This document shows positions 43,380-54,847 of a stretch of 64,000 nucleotides of DNA, piece by piece (position 1 is the first letter of the stretch; the number at the start of each line of letters is the position of its first letter). Below the pieces are notes generated by a model. It saw only the letters and a program-made list of their open reading frames with translations. It was not told the DNA's origin and did not search any database. Made by a program: the position numbers and the translations under genes. Origin of the DNA: Usnea hakonensis (taxonomy: Eukaryota; Ascomycota; Lecanoromycetes; Lecanorales; Parmeliaceae); contig BLJB01000030.1 in assembly GCA_013423325.1 (NCBI GenBank), forward strand, positions 62,204 to 126,203, in the 5' to 3' direction.

Positions 43380-46300
43380 GGCATCACAGGAGCAGGATAT
43401 CGTCCCGAGGACGATGAGGACGGCCTCGTACTCTCACTTCAGACCGTGCCCGAGTCCTCCCTGTTTTCCGGAAAGCCCTTTACAGTACTGGGTGTGCTGT
43501 ATAGCCAAGGAAAAAGGTACTAGGCGCCTCTCCTAGTCGACACCGGTGCCACAGGATACTGCTTCATTAACAAGAGGATGATTTCGGCTATATGCACTGC
43601 ACTCGGAATCTCACCTATACCTCTGTCCAGGCCTCGACGTGTACGTGGGTATGATGGCAATGTGTCAAAGACTCCCATTACTCACCTGCTTTTGCCCAAC
43701 CTCGAATTTAATGGCCATAAGGAACTGACGGTCCCTATGCTCATTACTGATTTGGGACAGCATACGGTCATCCTCGGCAAGCCCTGGATGAACCGACATG
43801 GAGTCTCACTTGATATGCGGTCCGATTCGGTGGTCTTTCCTACCAGTGACAAGGCCAGTCCGGAAGCGCGAATTACCGAAATCTCGTCCATTCCGTTCAC
43901 CCCTAGGGTCCTCCAGAGGGAACGACCCTCGCCAGAAGAAGAGTCCTTCACTATACGCAGTGTAAATGCAGACGCCTTCGGCCTCCTCGCTCGCCAGGCA
44001 AGGGCTAAAGAGACACAGCTATTCGCCATGTCTATGGAAGATGTTGACGCCCTCGTCCTAGCCGATCAGAAGGACCGCCTGGACACCCTGGGAGTGAACG
44101 CCATAGAAGCGCATGAGGTGGATCCTGAGGCGATTCAGAAGAAGCTTCCTCCTGAGTACCAGGACTTTCGAGATGTCTTTGATCGCGCCCAGGCTGATAA
44201 GCTTCCTCCTCACCGGTCCTATGATCACAAGATTGAGCTCACTTCTGATGCAAAGCCCCCGCAAAGCAGAGCATACCGTATGTCCCCATATAGGATACAA
44301 CGAGTCAAGGAGTACCTTACCGAAAACCTCTCTGAGGGATTCATTACACCTAGCAAAGCTCCCTATGCGTCACCGATCCTCTTTGCATTGAAATCCAACG
44401 GCGACTTGCGATTCTGTGTGGATTACCGAAAGCTGAATGCCCTCACCAAACGCAACCGATATCCCCTCCCTCTCATAGAGGAGGTCATTGGAAAGATCGT
44501 GGGCTGCAAACACCTTACTCGCTTGGATATCATTGCAGCATTTAACAGGCTCAGAATGGATCCCGAAAGTGAGGATTTGACTACTTTCACAACAGCTCTG
44601 GGATCTTACAAGTACAAAGTCCTTCCATTTGGACTGACCAATGGGCCAAGCTCTTTCCAGCAGTATATCAACGAGGTGTTGTGGGAATTCCTGGATGATT
44701 TCTGCCAGGCATACCTCGATGATATCCTCATCTATAGTAAATCGAGGAAGGAGCACCGAGACCACGTTCGAAAAGTGCTCTCTCGCCTCCGGGATGCGGG
44801 CCTGTAAGTGGACATCAAAAAGTGCGAATTTGATGTGGAAGAGACGGTCTTCCTAGGCGTTATCGTGTCAGGTGAAGGGCTCCGAATGGATCCTAAGAAG
44901 ATAGAAGCCATCGTCGGATGGCCTCCTCCCACGAATCTGAAAGAAGTATAAGGGTTCATCGGATTCGCCAACTTCTACAGGCGTTTCATTTATGAGTTCT
45001 CAAAGCTGGTAAAGCCCTTGGTGCAACTCACTAGAAAGGATACCCCATTCGTGTGGAATGAGGCCTGCTCAGGAGCCTTTGAGAGTCTTAAAAAGCAAGT
45101 CGTCAATGCCCCAGTACTGAAGCACTTTGATCCAAAAAGACAGGCTATACTCGAGATCGACGCTTCCGATTTCGTCACCGGTGGAATACTGTCCTAGCAT
45201 GACGATGGGGGTATACTCCATCCGGTGGCTTTCTACAGCAAGACAATGGTCCCTGCGGGGTGTAACTATTATATATACGACAAAGAGTTACTGGCTATCA
45301 TAAGATGTTTTGGACACTGGCGCCCCGAACTCGAGTGTACTGATTTACCCGTTTAGGTCTTTATAGATCACCGGGCCCTGAAGACCTTCATGGAAAATAA
45401 GGAGCTCACTCGCCGTCAGGCTCGTTATTTGGACATCCTGTCCGAGTTCAATTTCCAGGTGATCTTCCGCGCAGGCAAAGGCAACTCGAAGGCGGACGCC
45501 CTGACCAGAATGGCAAACGCTCGCCCTATGGATCAGGAGGACGAGGGACTACGTCAATAACACCAGGTGATTCTAACACTAGACCGCGTCGATATCCGCG
45601 CCACGGAGGAGGAAGCGGGCCTGTTCGAACGCGTTCACCAAGCCAATAGAGACGACTCCGGGTGTTAGGAGTACAGAGACGCGGTTGCCAACGGTACTCG
45701 CAAGCTGCATGGAATCAGGCTCGAACAATGCCGAGTAGTAGACGGAGCTCTCTTCAGGGGAGGCCTGTTGTGGGTTCCAGACTCCCTGTATACCTTAGTA
45801 CTCAACGAGATCCATGACCAACCTTCGAGTGGTCATCCCGGAATAAGACGAACGGTGGATCTCCTGCGGCGATACTACTATTGGCCTGGCCATGTGGCAA
45901 CAATCAGGCAATATATCGCTAATTGTTATGACTGTCAACGCAGTAAATCGCCTCGGAGCAAGACGAATGGATTGTTGGTGCTACTACTAATCCCACGAGC
46001 CCGTTGGCAAGATATATCCATGGATTTTATCACCGGCCTCCCTCTTTCAGAAGGTTTTAATGCTATATGTACCCTTATCTGCCGCCTCACGAAGGAGAGA
46101 CATTACGTGCTATGCTTCTGGGGCGATGACGGCACTTCGACCGAGTTATTAGTCTGGATCCTGCTGTGGAATCTTTACCGCCTCCATGGACTTCTAAGCT
46201 CCATCACATCCGACAGAGGACCGCAGTTTATATCTACCTTATGGAAGAGTCTATGTAAGGGACTCAGAATCCAAGCCAACCTCTTAACTGCTCACCACCC

Positions 46301-47096
46301 TTAGATAGATGGGCAGACTGAGAGAGCAAATTAGGATATCGAAAGAGGCCTCCGTACCTTTTGCAATTGTGTATAAGACGATTGGGCCAAGTGGGTCCCT
46401 ATGGTGGAGTTCGCCGACAATAGTAATACGGCCTTATCCACCTCTCTCACTCCTTTCTTTATGAACAAAGGATTCAACCCCCGTATGAGCTTTGATCCTG
46501 ATACAACGGACTACGAGACTATAAGGGAAAGACTATAGGCCTTAAGGGCCGAAGATATCACCAAGAGGATGGAAGAGATCCTGGAATATGGCAAGAAACA
46601 CTTGGAGGCCTCCCAAATCGCGATGGAAAGACAAGCGAATAAGCATCGCAAGGAAGTCTTATTCGACGTCGGTGATAGAGTTTGGTTATCTTCCAAGTAT
46701 ATCAATATAACGAGGCCCTGCAAGGACCTGGAGGATAAACAACTGGGTCCCTATAGGATCACCTAGTAAGTCGGTACTGCCTACCGCCTAGATCTCCCTC
46801 GTGCATGGCGGATCTATGACGTATTCCACCCGCAATATCTTCAGAAGCACCCCGACAACCCTCTTCCGGGACAGTAGAGACCTCCGCCAAGGCCGAAGGT
46901 CCTACTAAAGGGTGACGAGTGGGACGTCGATGACGTACTAGGCTCTCGACGCTACTATGGCCGTCTATAGTATAAGGTTAAGTGGACGGATGTACTAAGG
47001 GATGACGAGTGGTATTATGCAGATAAGGGAGAGTTCGACAATGCTAAGGAGGTCGTCGAAGAGTTCCACAAGCGATATCCAAGGGCCGCTCGTTGA
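43380..47096 (+). pseudogene. Inner element pol: protease, RT, RNase H, integrase, chromodomain; 15 premature stops
   Basis: The frame is -1 relative to gag. Protease LVDTGATG is at about 43537, RT from 44150 with YLDDILIYS at 44712-44738, RNase H near 45160-45520, integrase HHCC zinc region at about 45800-45950 and the DDE core (MDFITGL, TSDRGPQF, DGQTERA). A chromodomain lies at about 46915-47090 (WDVDDVLGSRRYYG). Stops at 43521, 44805, 44949, 45195, 45354, 45558, 45666, 46302, 46332, 46374, 46536, 46764, 46767, 46875 and 46968 are all TAA or TAG. The final stop at 47094 is TGA. The longest unbroken stretch is 43578-44804. Confidence 0.85.
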
Positions 47097-47680
47097 CATG
47101 AAACTTAGCCCTATCAAAGCGGTTTCGATTCGGCAATACCTCGGATATTGCGCCATTCGACTGCTTTTATGAATTCGGGTCATGCAGATCCTTTTCAGCA
47201 AATTGCGGCCGGAAAAGAAGCCACCAGGGGCTCTGACTTCTTAATACCTACATCAAATAAGGCCTACCACGCATGCTCCCATCGTTGATACATGTCTAAA
47301 TGCCCTCCGATACTACTGGTATCACCCCCAGAACATTGCTGTCGCCGGTGGTGACCTGCATCGAAATCACCTTCCGGTATTTGACCCCATTTCTTCAGAG
47401 AAGGTTCACAAATGAGGCTCCGCAATTAAGGTTAGGTTCGGCTCGGTTCGGCTCGGTAGTATCTAGCTAATAGAAGGCCTTTATTCGACGATTTCCTCTC
47501 CGCTCCCAAATCGAATATCAAATTGTTATTCTATACCAAAACACCTTTTTTGTCAACTATTTTACAAATCCATGACCAAATCGCTTTATGTCGGGAGCCC
47601 TGGAAAGGTATGATATTATGCATGCAGTGGATATCGTCTGTTAAGGCATGCGGATATGCCTTCTGAGGGGGGGGGGGTAA
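47097..47680 (+). other. 3' untranslated part and polypurine tract of the inner element
   Basis: Non-coding, with a doubled ggttcggctc near 47440. It ends in a G-rich polypurine tract (about 47664-47680) directly before the 3' LTR, where plus-strand DNA synthesis would start. Confidence 0.6.
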
Positions 47681-47863
47681 TGTTACGAGTGTGACTACTC
47701 GCAGGTCTGAAGGGGACACGTGACCTCCTTCCTATTCGGGTTTAGCGCCTTGGCACCTCTCTGCCTACATATCTTTCTCACACCTGTACATAGATTTTAC
47801 CTCCTCATCAATTGAATCCTAGTTACATACCACCATTGACTTGATCTGGTTGCAGTCCTAACA
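47681..47863 (+). repeat. 3' LTR of the inner element (183 bp)
   Basis: Same sequence as 41181-41363; followed by AAAGC. Confidence 0.92.
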
Positions 47864-50800
47864 AAAGCTTACTAAAGGTCCTCCTATTTCGCTTCTAACC
47901 TCTAGAATCCCGGTATCTACCCCCCTAGAAATTAAGTCTCTACTAACCTATACCTTAACCCGAAGCCACGAAGACTAGCGGCGGTAGGCGAGGCTCTTTA
48001 CTAACCCGATCGCGGCCGCCCTACGGGCTACTAACCCCCCCTAACCCCCCGAGGAATCTAAGCCTAAGCCCTTATTAATTTATATTATAGGGGCTATACC
48101 CTTTACGCTTTTAAGTAAGAAGCCGGGTATAGAAATCTTTACCGCTATAATATAGGATATTAAGAAGGCTCTTAAGCTAAAAATCCGAACCGACCCTAGT
48201 ACTATCCTCTCTAAGAAATACTATAAGTACCTGGATATCTTCTCCTAAGTAGCAGCCGATAAGCTGCCCCCCTACTAGAAAATCGACTATAAAATCGAGC
48301 TAGCCCTTGGAACTTAGCCCCTATTCGGGCCCTTATATAGTATATTTAAGGGAAAACTCGAAGTTTTAAAAAAATTCCTAGACGATAACCTTATAAAGGG
48401 ATTTATTCGCCCTAGTAAGTCCTTAGCCGTATCCCCTATCCTTTTTACCCGTAAACCCGGGGGTAGGCTACGCCTATATATCGATTATCGGGTACTTAAC
48501 GCTATTACGATTAAGAATTAGTATCTAATTCCTTTAATCTAAAAGACCCTAGCTAGAATTTGCTATACTAAGTACTTTACTAAGCTAGATATTATCGCCG
48601 TATTTAATAAAATTAGAATAGCCCCTAGGGAGAAGTAGAAAACTACTTTTCGTACTCGTTATAGACTCTATAAGTCCCTTATTATAAACTTCGGGCTCTA
48701 TAGGGCCCCGTCTATATTCTAGAAATATATAAACGACCTCTTATACGAGTACCTAGACGATTTCTATACCGCGTATATTGACGATATCCTAATCTATAGT
48801 AATTCTAAGGCCGAGTACGTCTAGCACGTAAAACTCGTACTTACTAGGCTCCGCGAGGCGGGCCTCTAAGTCGATATCGATAAATATACCTTTAGCGTAA
48901 ACGAGGTACGCTATTTAGGCCTAATAATTACTACCTATAGCGTTTAAATAGATCCGGATAAGCTCTTAGCGGTCGCCGAATAGCTAACCTTAATCTATAT
49001 TAAGGATATTTAAGCCTTTTTAGGCTTCGCGAACTTCTACTAATAATTTATTAGGGGATTCTTACTACTCGCCAAACTACTTACTAAGCTTACTAAGAAG
49101 GAGGTTAAGTTCTAGTAGGATTCCGGTTACCGGGAAGCCTTTAATACCCTGAAACTCGCCTTTACTACGGCCCTAATCCTATAATACTTTAACCTAGAAA
49201 AGTAGATTATCGTTAAGATCGATACTTCCGACGAAGTAGTAGTAGGGGTAATATCCTAGTACGACTCCTAAGGGGCCCTTAGGCCTATAGCCTACTTCTC
49301 GATTAAAATATCCCCTATAGAGTATAACTACGAGATCTATAATAAGGAGCTCTTAGTAATTATTCGCGCCTTCGAGCTCTAGTAATCCGAACTCGAAGGT
49401 ATGTAAAAGCCTATATCCGTAGTCTCCGACTATAAAAACCTAGAATACTTTATATCTACTAAGCTCCTTAGTTACCGTTAAGCCCGTTAGTCCGAGTTCC
49501 TTTCTAGGTTTAACTTTAAAATTATCTACCGTCTAGATACCTTAAATAGGCGCGTAGATACCCTAACCCGCTAGACTAAGCCCTAAAAGGACCTTAGTCT
49601 CTAATAGTAGACGATCCTTAAGCCCGGGAACCTCGATACCCAAATCCGAGCCTAAAGAAGAGATATCCCCTCGATCCGAGTAGCGCTATTAGCCCCTATC
49701 TTAGATAGAGAAGCTTCGAGATCCGCTATCCCCGCCCCCGATTTGGAGCTAGACGAGCCTTAACCCGACCCGGAACCTAAACTAGACTTGGAAGACGCTA
49801 TTTGGTCGGCCTACGTAGATAGCGAGTAAGCCTAGACCGTGATTAACGTCCTATAGACGGGTACTCGGAAGCTAAAGGGCTTCCCCCTATCGGAATATAA
49901 ACTACGTAATAATAGGGTCTACTTTAGAGATAGGCTCTTTATCCCTAATGACGACGAGCTATATTTACGCCTCGTTAAACTCGCTTATAATATACCTATA
50001 GCGGGTTACCTAGGCCGTACTAAAACCTACGAGGTTTTAATCCGCTTATACTACTAGCCGGGAATTTCTAACTTCGTAAAATAATTTGTCGCTAACTACT
50101 ATAACTACGCCCATACCAAAGTCTTCTATAAGAAGTATCTAGGACTTTTGAGACCTCTATCTATACTACGGAGGCGATAGGCCTATATCTCGATAAATTT
50201 TATCGTCGGGTTACCCCTAAGTATCGACTATTACGGCTAGGAGTACGTTAATATCCTCGTAATTACGGACCGGTTAATAAAAATAGTAAAATATATCCCT
50301 ATAAATAGAATTATAGCCGAAGATACGGCCCGTGCCTTCTATCTTTACGTCTAGAAGGACTACGGGCTCCCTTATAATTTTATTATTAACCGGGGTACGT
50401 AGTTCGAGAGCTATTTCTAGTACGAACTATATACCCGTTATAGAATTAAGGCTAGCCTCTCTATCGCCTTCTATCTAGAAACGGATAGCTAGACTAAGCG
50501 AGCTAATATAGTGCTAGAATAGTATCTAAGGGTCTTTATAAACTTCCTTTAAGACGACTAGATAAAATAGCTCCCTTCGGCCGAATTCGCCGCTAATAAC
50601 TATCTCTCGGAAGCTACCTAGTTTACCCTATTCTTCGCAAATTTAGGCTAGTACCCCCGTATAGGTTTTGAACCTAGCTCCTACTAGGAAGATCGTATTA
50701 TAAACTATTAATAACTCGAGGACCGGCTATACGCTAACGGCTTCGCCCTATAAATAGACCGTATTAACGAAACTATAAGCGCCTAAATAATACTTATCTA

Positions 50801-51413
50801 GGCCTCCTAAGAAGAATTTACTAACCGAAACTAATAACCCGCGCCTAAATACTAAGCCCGTAACTTGGTATAGCTAGACGCTAGAAATCTATAGCTCTAG
50901 CGTACCTCTAAGAAGCTCTTAGAGAAATTTGAGGGGCCCTTCCCTATTATTAAGAGTATTAGAACTTATGCCTACTAACTAGAGCTCCCCCCGAGTTGGT
51001 TCTATTACGACGTCTTTTATACTAACCTCTTACGACCTGTAGCCTCTGACCTAGTCTTTAGCTAAGCCCCCCCGGTCCCGTTTTCTTCCCTCGACGCCTA
51101 AAATCGAGATATCTAGGTCGTCGAGTCAATCGAGGATAGCAAAATAGAGCGTAGTACCCTAAAATTTAGGGTTAAATAGGAAGATATTTACTATTATACT
51201 TAGGAACCTCTTAAATACGTTTATACGGCCTCTAAGGCCCTAGATAACTACTTTAAACGATATCTAGAACGCGCTAGCTATACTACTTAGACCGTATATA
51301 AAGAAAACCCTAACGATTTTGATATAGAGTCTAATTTCGATCTAGAAGACAACTTATTTATACCTACCCGCTTAGAAAGTACTAAATCTAAATCGTCCGG
51401 AGTCCGATCTTAG
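47864..51413 (+). pseudogene. Outer element pol remnant, part 2 (RT to chromodomain)
   Basis: It resumes in the AAAGC duplication. Through TAG/TAA codons one reads KSLLTYTL, RT (AVFNKIRIAP; YIDDILIYS at 48776-48802), RNase H (KIDTSDE), integrase (GYLGRTKTYEVL; SINFIVGLPLS) and a C-terminal chromodomain-like segment (VVESIEDSKIERSTLKF) to the TAG at 51411. Dead copy. Confidence 0.75.
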
Positions 51414-51424
51414 GGGGGGGGGAC

Positions 51425-51669
51425 TATTACGGTTTCTTAATATATATATAGTATATAATATTCAAATCTATATTTACTTATTCTAAATATATATATCGAT
51501 TACTAGCGTACGGGGTACGGGTATTTAAAGGGTAAATCTCTCGAGCGAACTCTCTTTCTCTTTCTTTCCTCTTCGTGTTCGTCTTATATAACTAGCCTCT
51601 ACTTATAGTTAGAGATAAATCATTAATACCAAATCCTTGCGCCCGTGAATCCTTGCCTGAACCTTGACA
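51425..51669 (+). repeat. 3' LTR of the outer element (245 bp)
   Basis: Begins TATTACGG (mutated TGTCACGG) after a polypurine run at 51413-51422, ends CTTGACA, and is followed by ATTTT. Confidence 0.85.
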
Positions 51670-51674
51670 ATTTT
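51670..51674. repeat. Target-site duplication ATTTT, right copy
   Basis: Matches 39145-39149. Confidence 0.75.
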
Positions 51675-51807
51675 ATATTATATATTAATTTTTTTAAGAG
51701 TCGAAATAATTATTTTTTCTTAATTTAATACGAATCTAACGTATTTTTCTAAGTCTACGCTTAGACCTACTACCCTTACGCTACGTAGTTAGCGAACCGT
51801 TAGGGGA

Positions 51808-51859
51808 GGGCCGCTAACCCGAAGGGGCTTAGCGCTAGCGGTCTGAGGGACTGAGGCAA
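51808..51859. repeat. Right arm of the GC-rich inverted repeat flanking the nest
   Basis: Reverse-complement partner of 38694-38755, sharing taagccccttcgggttag and gcct(c/t)agtccct(c/t)aga. Confidence 0.5.
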
Positions 51860-51869
51860 CTCCAACTAG

Positions 51870-52244
51870 AAACCTTTCATTCGGCGCACTTCGCACCTAC
51901 CGCTAGTAACAAGAGGCGAGGCTAAAAATTACCCTACTCTATAGATTATATTTGTTCGGGCGAGACAGCTAGACTCGTACTTTCAGTTTTATCTTGAAAA
52001 TGAGTGAGTGAGGTGAGGTGAGGTGAGGTGTAGCACACTGCTTGTTTGTTTGCCTGAATCAAGCCAACATGTATCCCGTCGGGAGAAAAACTATACGCTA
52101 AGAAGTAGAATGAAGTTTTAAGAATTACGCTTTTTCTATCACCTTGCTAGCGTACTCGTACAGCATATGAAAAACCGGACGATAGATACCTTTCGCCTTC
52201 CGCATTCCACGCACCCCTAATCCGCAACGCTCCCTCCCACCACT
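51870..52244. other. Return to ordinary DNA, 3' flank of the methyltransferase gene
   Basis: Includes a gtgaggtgaggtgaggtg repeat at about 52010-52030. No gene seen. Confidence 0.5.
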
Positions 52245-53228
52245 CTACTTCCACCCCAACCCCGCAAACGCAACATTCCTGAACCCCACCCTCGCCCCAT
52301 CCCTCACCACCAACCCACTCCCCTCCCTAACCCCCCTCTCCAACCCCTCCCTCAGCCCCTCCTCCATCCTCCCCTTCTCCCCCTCGCTCCACCTCCTCCC
52401 CACCATCATCCTCAAACTCGCCGTAATCCAATACGCCGCACTCTCCACATCGTCCCACCACGACACCGCCTCAATCTCCCGCTCCTCCACTCGCTGAAAT
52501 CCGCCGTCGCGCAGCGTTTGCGCGAGTTTGCCGGGTACGCGCCACGGCTCGATGAAGGGGAAGGTGGTTTTTGGTTGGTCGGGTTTCATGACGGATTCGA
52601 TTTCGTGTAGGAGGGGGAGCCAGTCGCATCGTTTCCATGTTGTGGCGGCTGTTACGCCGCCGGGTTTTAGGGTGCGGTAGAGTTCCCGTGCGCCTTTGAC
52701 GGGGTCGGGGAATGTGAAGATTCCGAGGGAGGTGAAGCTGAGGTCGAATGTTGAGTCGGGGAATTGTAGATCTGTGCCATCCATTTCGGCGGTGTCGACT
52801 TTGAGGCCGTTGGTGGTCCAGGTGGCGGTGTTGGGGGATGAGAGAAAGGCGCGGTTGTTTTTAATAAAGTCTGCGCTGAGGTCGACGGCGGAAATGTGGA
52901 CGGATGGGTGGGATGTGATGGTCGGGTTTAGCAGGCTTTGGGCTGTAAGAACCATGGGGCCACAGGCGTTGTCGAGAATTCGGAGGCTTGGAGTGGTGGA
53001 AGGTGGGGGAAGTGAAGGGATGGTGAGAGAGATGAGCTGGTTGGCGAGGATAATGTTGCAGCCGCCCGTGCGTTGGTTGTAAGTTTTGGCCATGTCGCCA
53101 GAAAAGGTACTGTTGAGTAGATTGCCGTGGTCTTCGTCTTGGCTGGTGCTGTTCATGTGAGCGTGGGCCTTCGGAGGGTCAAAAGTTGTGCCTGAGGGAT
53201 GCTCGGACCGTGGATGAGGTTGAGACAT
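52245..53228 (-). CDS. SAM-dependent methyltransferase (class I)
   Basis: 327 aa from the ATG at 53228 (MSQPHPRSEH). The frame stays open to an ATG at 53573, which would add 115 residues without family character, so the shorter start is preferred. Motif I is LRILDNACGP, followed by ISAVDLSADFI (acidic end of beta-2). DLQFPDSTFDLSFTSLGIF gives motifs II-III and RTLKPGGVTAATTW the post-motif. These fit the UbiE/COQ5-like fold of small-molecule methyltransferases. The substrate is unknown, perhaps a secondary metabolite. The N-terminal two thirds use C-ending codons and the last 85 residues use G-ending codons with many Gly, Glu and Arg. Confidence 0.82.
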   Translation of the reverse strand: MSQPHPRSEHPSGTTFDPPKAHAHMNSTSQDEDHGNLLNSTFSGDMAKTYNQRTGGCNIILANQLISLTIPSLPPPSTTPSLRILDNACGPMVLTAQSLLNPTITSHPSVHISAVDLSADFIKNNRAFLSSPNTATWTTNGLKVDTAEMDGTDLQFPDSTFDLSFTSLGIFTFPDPVKGARELYRTLKPGGVTAATTWKRCDWLPLLHEIESVMKPDQPKTTFPFIEPWRVPGKLAQTLRDGGFQRVEEREIEAVSWWDDVESAAYWITASLRMMVGRRWSEGEKGRMEEGLREGLERGVREGSGLVVRDGARVGFRNVAFAGLGWK

Positions 53229-53584
53229 GATGGTTCTATAAAGTGAAAGCGGTGTTTGTCGTCGGATCACCGCAAGTCGTTTGATAGATTGCTTTCCAAG
53301 GTACGATGTATTCAAAGTATGTTTTATAAAGTGGTTCCTGACCATATAAGTGTTATCTGCGCATAGGGAGAACGACTCCTTATATGCTAGGGAATGGAAG
53401 GTTATCGGATACTTGTCGGATACTTTTCGGAAATGTTTCCGAAGTCCATGACCCAACGCTAAGTTAGCAAGCACACGACAAGTCTGCGTCATCATTTCAT
53501 CAAGTAAGCAGTGTAAAGGAGATTGGCTATACTTTGAAAAGTCTCCGAATATTATTTCCATCAAAGAATCCATGACTCTGGGGT

Positions 53585-54847
53585 CTACTCGTCGTCTCCA
53601 TGGAATACCTTAATAGGGAGCCATCCATCTTGGCAAACCTTGAATCGATCTGTCAATCCGTCCAACCGCTTCATCTCCGCGCTTGACAAATCCCAACCAT
53701 CCAGCTCAAAGTTCTTCTCAATTCTGGCTTGTGTAACACTCTTGGGTATGACGGACCATTCACTGAAAGTTGATTCTTCAAGTCAGTATGGTTGCCATGA
53801 AGTAGATTCATTATCAAGATGCCGTCTCCAGAAAAAATAAGAAAATCACGAGGCTTGAGCTGCTGATTAAACAAAAGAAATAATAGGATTCTACAGCTTC
53901 AACCATGCGACGAGACGAAAGCAGGAAAGGTGAGAAGTAGAAAGCGAGAGACAGGCTTACTGCTGAAGCCCCCACATCAACAGCACCTGCTGTGTAGTCT
54001 TCCCCTTCTCTTCTGCCATTTTCAATAGCGTCGGATCCTTATACAATGGCGAGTCCGTACTGCCCAAACACGAATACCCGGTACAATGAATACCTTTCTC
54101 CTTATTGTAAGCCACCAACTTTGGGCTTGGATTGTTCGGGTGTAGCTCTATTTGATTGACGGCTGGGACAATCTTGCACGAAGGGTCGCCAAGGAGTTTC
54201 TCGAGATTCTTGATACCAAAGTTGGACACACCAATATTGCGGACTTTACCGGTGGCAGGGAGCTTTTGCATTTCTTGCCTGCAATCTGGTTACTCTTGGA
54301 TAGTTGTAGGACTAAAGAGACTAGAGAAAAGGGGCTAACCAGGTTTTGATGAAATCCCAATCTGGGAGATGTTTCTTTTTGTCCTCTGGGTCGGTTGAAG
54401 ACGGCCAGTGCTATTTCCGTCAACGAAAGCAGTCTTTGATTGATCATGTGTTACTAACAATGAGATACAGATCCACATAGTCGGTATCCAGATCCTTCAG
54501 ACTACTCTCAATACCCTTGGATACAATGTGATGCCACGTATTGTCCAATTTGGTCGTCACCCATATTTCTTCTCTGGGAACACCGGAGTCTTTGATGCCC
54601 AGCCCAACTTCGCGTTCATTTCCGTAGGCAAGGGCGGTGTCGATGTGACGGTAGCCCTTTTTTAGAGCAACTTTGACTGCGTCACGCACTTGGTTGGGCT
54701 TACTTTGCCACGTGCCCAGACCGATGGCTGGAATCTTGTCACCGGTATTGAGGGTGAATGTCTTCCTGCGTTGGTTGAGTTGAATTGAGCAGGACTTGAA
54801 GCAGCTCAGGAATTGGGTTGAGCTTACGAGGTCATTGAAGCCGTCAT
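53585..54847 (-). CDS. Aldo-keto reductase
   Basis: Five exons in phase: 54847-54828 (20 bp), 54765-54459, 54410-54340, 54278-53961 and 53762-53585; 297 aa (MTASMTSKTFTLNTGDKIP). Introns are 62, 48, 61 and 198 bp. The AKR (beta/alpha)8 barrel signatures are present: IGLGTWQS, catalytic Asp and Tyr in HIDTALAYGNE, Lys in WVTTKL, His in LYLIHWPSS across a splice, GVSNFG, and the NADPH-binding IPKSV near the C-terminus. It should reduce aldehydes, ketones or sugars with NADPH in the cytosol, like yeast GCY1/YPR1-type enzymes. All four catalytic residues are intact. A tatatat run 65 bp upstream of the ATG may be the TATA box. Confidence 0.88.

Larger units (their letters stand above)
41181..47863 (+). 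mobile_element. Inner Ty3/gypsy chromovirus nested in the outer element
   Basis: 6683 bp from LTR to LTR with an AAAGC target duplication. Base composition is far less skewed than in the host element. Order: LTR, 570-bp leader, gag with zinc knuckle, pol (protease, RT, RNase H, HHCC/DDE integrase, chromodomain), about 570 bp untranslated, poly-purine tract (gaggggggggggggtaa region before 47681), LTR. Domain order and chromodomain place it among chromoviruses, which target silenced chromatin. It carries many premature TAA/TAG codons and cannot make intact proteins under the standard code. Confidence 0.92.
39150..51669 (+). mobile_element. Outer Ty3/gypsy chromovirus, heavily RIPped, interrupted by a second element
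   Basis: Bounded by 245-bp LTRs and ATTTT duplications. Without the inner insertion (41181-47863 plus one 5-bp duplication) it is about 5.83 kb. CpA and TpG are nearly absent and TpA is greatly enriched on both strands, so gag and pol are full of TAG/TAA codons. Motifs still visible: the RT site YIDDILIYS at about 48776-48802, RNase H KIDTSDE, an integrase core and a C-terminal chromodomain-like stretch. It moved by reverse transcription and is now dead. Confidence 0.9.

Noticed and set aside
47430..47460. ggttcggctcggttcggctcgg as a regulatory array
   Set aside because: Only two units within the untranslated part of the inner retroelement; too short to support a claim.
52696..53082. 128-codon plus-strand frame inside the methyltransferase gene
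   Set aside because: Antisense shadow of a well supported domain.
53229..53573. N-terminal extension of the methyltransferase to the ATG at 53573
   Set aside because: Open but without family similarity; the internal ATG at 53228 gives the usual length.
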